Assembly (NCBI GenBank): GCA_037083765.1 | Contig: JBAPLS010000006.1 | Coordinates: forward strand, 1-18,832 | Direction: 5' to 3' | Length of the DNA stretch: 18,832 nucleotides | Origin: Dasytiphilus stammeri_B | GTDB taxonomy: Bacteria > Pseudomonadota > Gammaproteobacteria > Enterobacterales > Enterobacteriaceae | In this document: in pieces, positions 16,591-18,832 of the stretch | How positions within the stretch are numbered: position 1 is the stretch's first letter | Layout of the letters: every line of letters starts with the position of its first letter | Made by a program: the position numbers and the translations under genes | The notes under the pieces: model-generated | The model's database searches: none | What the model was told of the DNA's origin: nothing | What the model saw: only the letters and a program-made list of their open reading frames with translations

Positions 16591-17703
16591 ATGAAAACTA
16601 TAGGTTTCATTGGATGGCGTGGAATGGTTGGTTCAGTACTTCTAAAACGGATGATAGAAGAAAATGATTTTGATAAACTAACGCCTATATTTTTCTCTAC
16701 TTCCCAAGCGGGCCAAAGATTATTTTTATTTAACAATAAATTACCCTTAATATTACATAATGCATATGATCTAGATACTTTGAAAGAAATAGATATTATC
16801 CTGAGCTGTCAAGGCGATAGTTATACCCTTAACATCTATCCCAAATTACGTAATATGGGATGGCAGGGATATTGGATAGATGCCGCAGCATCCTTACGTC
16901 TTCAAGAAGATGCAGTTATTATTCTAGATCCCATCAACCGTTGGGTAATAGATGAAGCACTGAATAAAGGCATCAAAACGTTTGTAGCAGGTAATTGTAC
17001 AGTTAGTTTGATGCTCATGTCGCTGGGAGGATTATTTTCTAATTATCAAGAGTTGATTGAATGGGTGTCAGTTTCTACTTATCAAGCTGCGTCAGGAGCC
17101 GGTTCACGACATATGCGAGAATTATTAAAACAGATGGGCATTTTGTATCAAAGTGTACGAGTAGATTTAGATAATCCCGCCGTCTCTATTCTTGATCTTG
17201 AACAAAAAGCCACTACAATTAGTCGTAGTACTAATATGACAATACAAAATTTCGATGTTCCTTTAGCAGGCAGTTTGATACCGTGGATTGATAAAGAGAT
17301 TAAAAAAGGTCAAAGTCGCGAAGAATGGAAAATACAAGCAGAAACAAATAAAATATTGCAAACTAAAAATGATATTCCAATAGATGGAATTTGTGTTCGG
17401 GTAGGATCATTACGTTGTCATAGTCAATCCTTTATAATTAAACTTAAAAAAGACGTACCCATTCAAGATATTGAACATATGATATCATCCCACAATCAAT
17501 GGGTACAGGTTATACCTAATACTCGTGAGCATACAATGTATGAGCTGACCCCAACTGCTGTTACTGGTACTCTTAGCACTCCTGTAGGAAGGTTGCGTAA
17601 ATTATCCATAGGCCCCAAATATTTGTCAGCTTTTACAGTAGGAGATCAACTCAATTGGGGAGCGTCGGAACCATTACGTCGCATGGTCAATCTACTTACC
17701 TAA
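16591..17703 (+). CDS. asd: Aspartate-semialdehyde dehydrogenase
   Basis: Reduces aspartyl-phosphate with NADPH to aspartate semialdehyde, the branch point to lysine/diaminopimelate, threonine and methionine; a cytoplasmic dimer. 370 residues (E. coli 367), aligned end to end. The NADP-binding FIGWRGMVGS lies at residues 6-15, STSQ near 36, the catalytic Cys136 in GGNCTVSL-type AGNCTVSLMLMSLGGL, substrate-binding YQAASGAG and HMREL near 165-177, WIDKE.KKGQSREEWK near 232-247, catalytic base His277 in RCHSQS, and ELTPTAVTGTL...GRLRKL near the end. GAGG lies about 10 bases upstream of the ATG. glpD converges on it with 3 bases between; the glg genes that separate them in E. coli are gone. It would support essential amino acid supply and cell wall synthesis. 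Confidence 0.97.
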   Translation: MKTIGFIGWRGMVGSVLLKRMIEENDFDKLTPIFFSTSQAGQRLFLFNNKLPLILHNAYDLDTLKEIDIILSCQGDSYTLNIYPKLRNMGWQGYWIDAAASLRLQEDAVIILDPINRWVIDEALNKGIKTFVAGNCTVSLMLMSLGGLFSNYQELIEWVSVSTYQAASGAGSRHMRELLKQMGILYQSVRVDLDNPAVSILDLEQKATTISRSTNMTIQNFDVPLAGSLIPWIDKEIKKGQSREEWKIQAETNKILQTKNDIPIDGICVRVGSLRCHSQSFIIKLKKDVPIQDIEHMISSHNQWVQVIPNTREHTMYELTPTAVTGTLSTPVGRLRKLSIGPKYLSAFTVGDQLNWGASEPLRRMVNLLT

Positions 17704-17706
17704 ATT

Positions 17707-18832
17707 TTATCTCTCTAATAGAGATCTTTTCGGGACGTTAAAATTTAACCATTCAACAATTCGTTTCTTTTGTAACTGAGTGAGCCATATTCCTAATTTA
17801 GTACGACGCCATATTGCATCTTCTATTGTATACACCCATTCATTTTTCACTAAATAATGCAATTCAGCTTCATAAAAATCATGTCCAAAATTTTCACCTA
17901 AATCAGAAATCTTGCTTATATCTTTAAGAATCAGCTGACTATTACTCCCGTAGGTATACGCATATCGTTTCGCGAGTGATTTGCCCAGAAACCCATATCG
18001 TTCATACAAATAATGAGCATAATGGCCACGAGTTCTTCCTAAATGTCCCCCCGGTAAGATATTATTTTTGGTCCATGCTGACCCAGTATGGGGAAAAAAT
18101 TTCGCTAACATATTAAGTGCTTGTTCCGATAATTTTCTATAAGAAGTAATTTTTCCTCCAAAAATAGATATTAAAGGAGTTTGGCCGTGAAATTCATTTA
18201 GATCTAAAACATAGTTTCTGGTAATATATTGTGGGGTATTAGATTTATCATCATACAAAGGACGCACTCCGGCATAAGACCAAATAATGTCTTGTTTGTA
18301 AATTTTTTTCTTAAAGTAGTGGTTACAAACTTCAAGTAGGTAGCTAATTTCTTCCTCAGAAATAATAGGATTTTTAGGATTATCTTTATATTCTATATCA
18401 GTAGTACCAATAATAGAAAAATCTTCCATCCAAGGAATAACAAAAATAATTCGATGATCTGTATTTTGCAAAATATAGGCGTAAGGTTCTGCGTGAATTC
18501 TAGGAACGACAATATGGCTACCTTTGATCAAACGGATACGATATTTAGAAGTACGGTTTACCACTTCCTCTAGTACTTTGTTAACCCAAGGTCCAGCAGC
18601 ATTTACCAATCCTTTAGATCTCCATATTACTATTTGTCCACTATCTCTATCCTTTGCTGTTACATGCCATAAATTATTTTCTCGTTTAGCTCCAATTACA
18701 CGAAAACGCGTGTGCACTTCACTTCCATGTCTTATTACTTCTTGGGCATTAGATACAACTAAACGTGCATCGTCTACCCAACAGTCCGAATATTCAAAAC
18801 CTCGTGATATGTATGCCTCTAAAACCGAGGAA
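17707..18832 (-). CDS. glpD: Aerobic glycerol-3-phosphate dehydrogenase, C-terminal three quarters
   Basis: Peripheral inner-membrane flavoenzyme that oxidises glycerol-3-phosphate to dihydroxyacetone phosphate and passes electrons to quinone. The frame is open to the window edge (last full codon at 18829-18831), so the start and N-terminal FAD-binding region lie outside. The visible part begins SSVLEAYISRGFEYSDCWVD, matching E. coli GlpD from about residue 130, and continues with RGLVNA.GPWV, IRLIKGSHIVVPR, YILQN.D.RI.FVIPWM..FSIIGTTD.EY, YAGVRPLYDD, FGGKITSYRKLSEQAL, the C-terminal-domain segments TYGSNS, LGE.FGHDFYEAEL.YLV..EW and ALWRRTK-like AIWRRTKLGIWL. The length to the stop is as in E. 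coli. The first ATG seen in the window (18715-18717) is internal. Its product goes to TpiA. Confidence 0.97.
   Translation of the reverse strand, partial: SSVLEAYISRGFEYSDCWVDDARLVVSNAQEVIRHGSEVHTRFRVIGAKRENNLWHVTAKDRDSGQIVIWRSKGLVNAAGPWVNKVLEEVVNRTSKYRIRLIKGSHIVVPRIHAEPYAYILQNTDHRIIFVIPWMEDFSIIGTTDIEYKDNPKNPIISEEEISYLLEVCNHYFKKKIYKQDIIWSYAGVRPLYDDKSNTPQYITRNYVLDLNEFHGQTPLISIFGGKITSYRKLSEQALNMLAKFFPHTGSAWTKNNILPGGHLGRTRGHYAHYLYERYGFLGKSLAKRYAYTYGSNSQLILKDISKISDLGENFGHDFYEAELHYLVKNEWVYTIEDAIWRRTKLGIWLTQLQKKRIVEWLNFNVPKRSLLER
17709..17730 (+). terminator. Weak hairpin at the asd/glpD convergence
   Basis: ATCTCT (17709-17714) and AGAGAT (17720-17725) pair around a 5-base loop, followed by CTTTTC on the plus strand. 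It lies within the last codons of glpD. It could end asd transcription, but the stem is short and AT-rich. Confidence 0.3.

Noticed and set aside
16494..16736. 80-codon minus-strand frame
   Set aside because: It is antisense to the start and leader of asd; no family features.

Overview
The window looks like part of the chromosome of a host-restricted gammaproteobacterial symbiont of the Enterobacterales. Protein genes are AT-rich and closely match Escherichia/Yersinia orthologues. Spacers are long and AT-rich and hold decayed genes (fieF and rpoZ are clear; slmA and coaD are only possible). There are no mobile elements, CRISPR arrays or phage genes. One rRNA operon is present, and its tRNA lacks an encoded CCA. 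An insect symbiont of the Baumannia/Blochmannia kind would fit, but I cannot fix the genus from reading alone.

Layout. 1-2572: glpK (3' part), fpr and tpiA on +. 2580-3388: fieF pseudogene on -. 3576-5711: yibN, then the mutM-rpmG-rpmB cluster, all on -. 5795-7781: dut and yicC on +, separated by a 660-bp decayed spacer. 7846-8744: rpoZ pseudogene and gmk on -. 8914-9456: ppa on +. 9457-14641: an rRNA operon on + (leader, 16S, tRNA-Glu(UUC), 23S, 5S) with readable boxA sites and processing stems. 14645-15100: aroQ on -, convergent with the 5S gene. 15101-15768: a spacer with a short aromatic- and proline-rich reading frame running into a perfect hairpin. 15769-17703: yhgN (-) and asd (+), divergent. 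17707-18832: glpD (-), cut off by the window end.

Gene order is a shortened E. coli map. In E. coli rpmB-rpmG-mutM is followed by coaD, dut sits in coaBC-dut-slmA-pyrE-rph-yicC, gmk precedes rpoZ-spoT, fpr and tpiA are neighbours with pfkA-fieF beyond, and yhgN-asd-glg-glpD are neighbours. Here the intervening genes are deleted or reduced to remnants. Type II AroQ replaces the AroD found in E. coli, as in Yersinia-like lineages.

Together, glpK (glycerol to glycerol-3-phosphate), glpD (to dihydroxyacetone phosphate) and tpiA (to glyceraldehyde-3-phosphate) make a glycerol-to-glycolysis route. asd serves Lys/Thr/Met and diaminopimelate synthesis, aroQ the shikimate pathway, and the rest is housekeeping. 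I see no convincing new defence or mobile system. The best leads are the cleanly aligned rpoZ pseudogene, the rpmB/rpmG overlap, changes in conserved loops of TpiA and GlpK, the palindromes between gmk and ppa, and the leader-peptide-like structure at 15556-15625.
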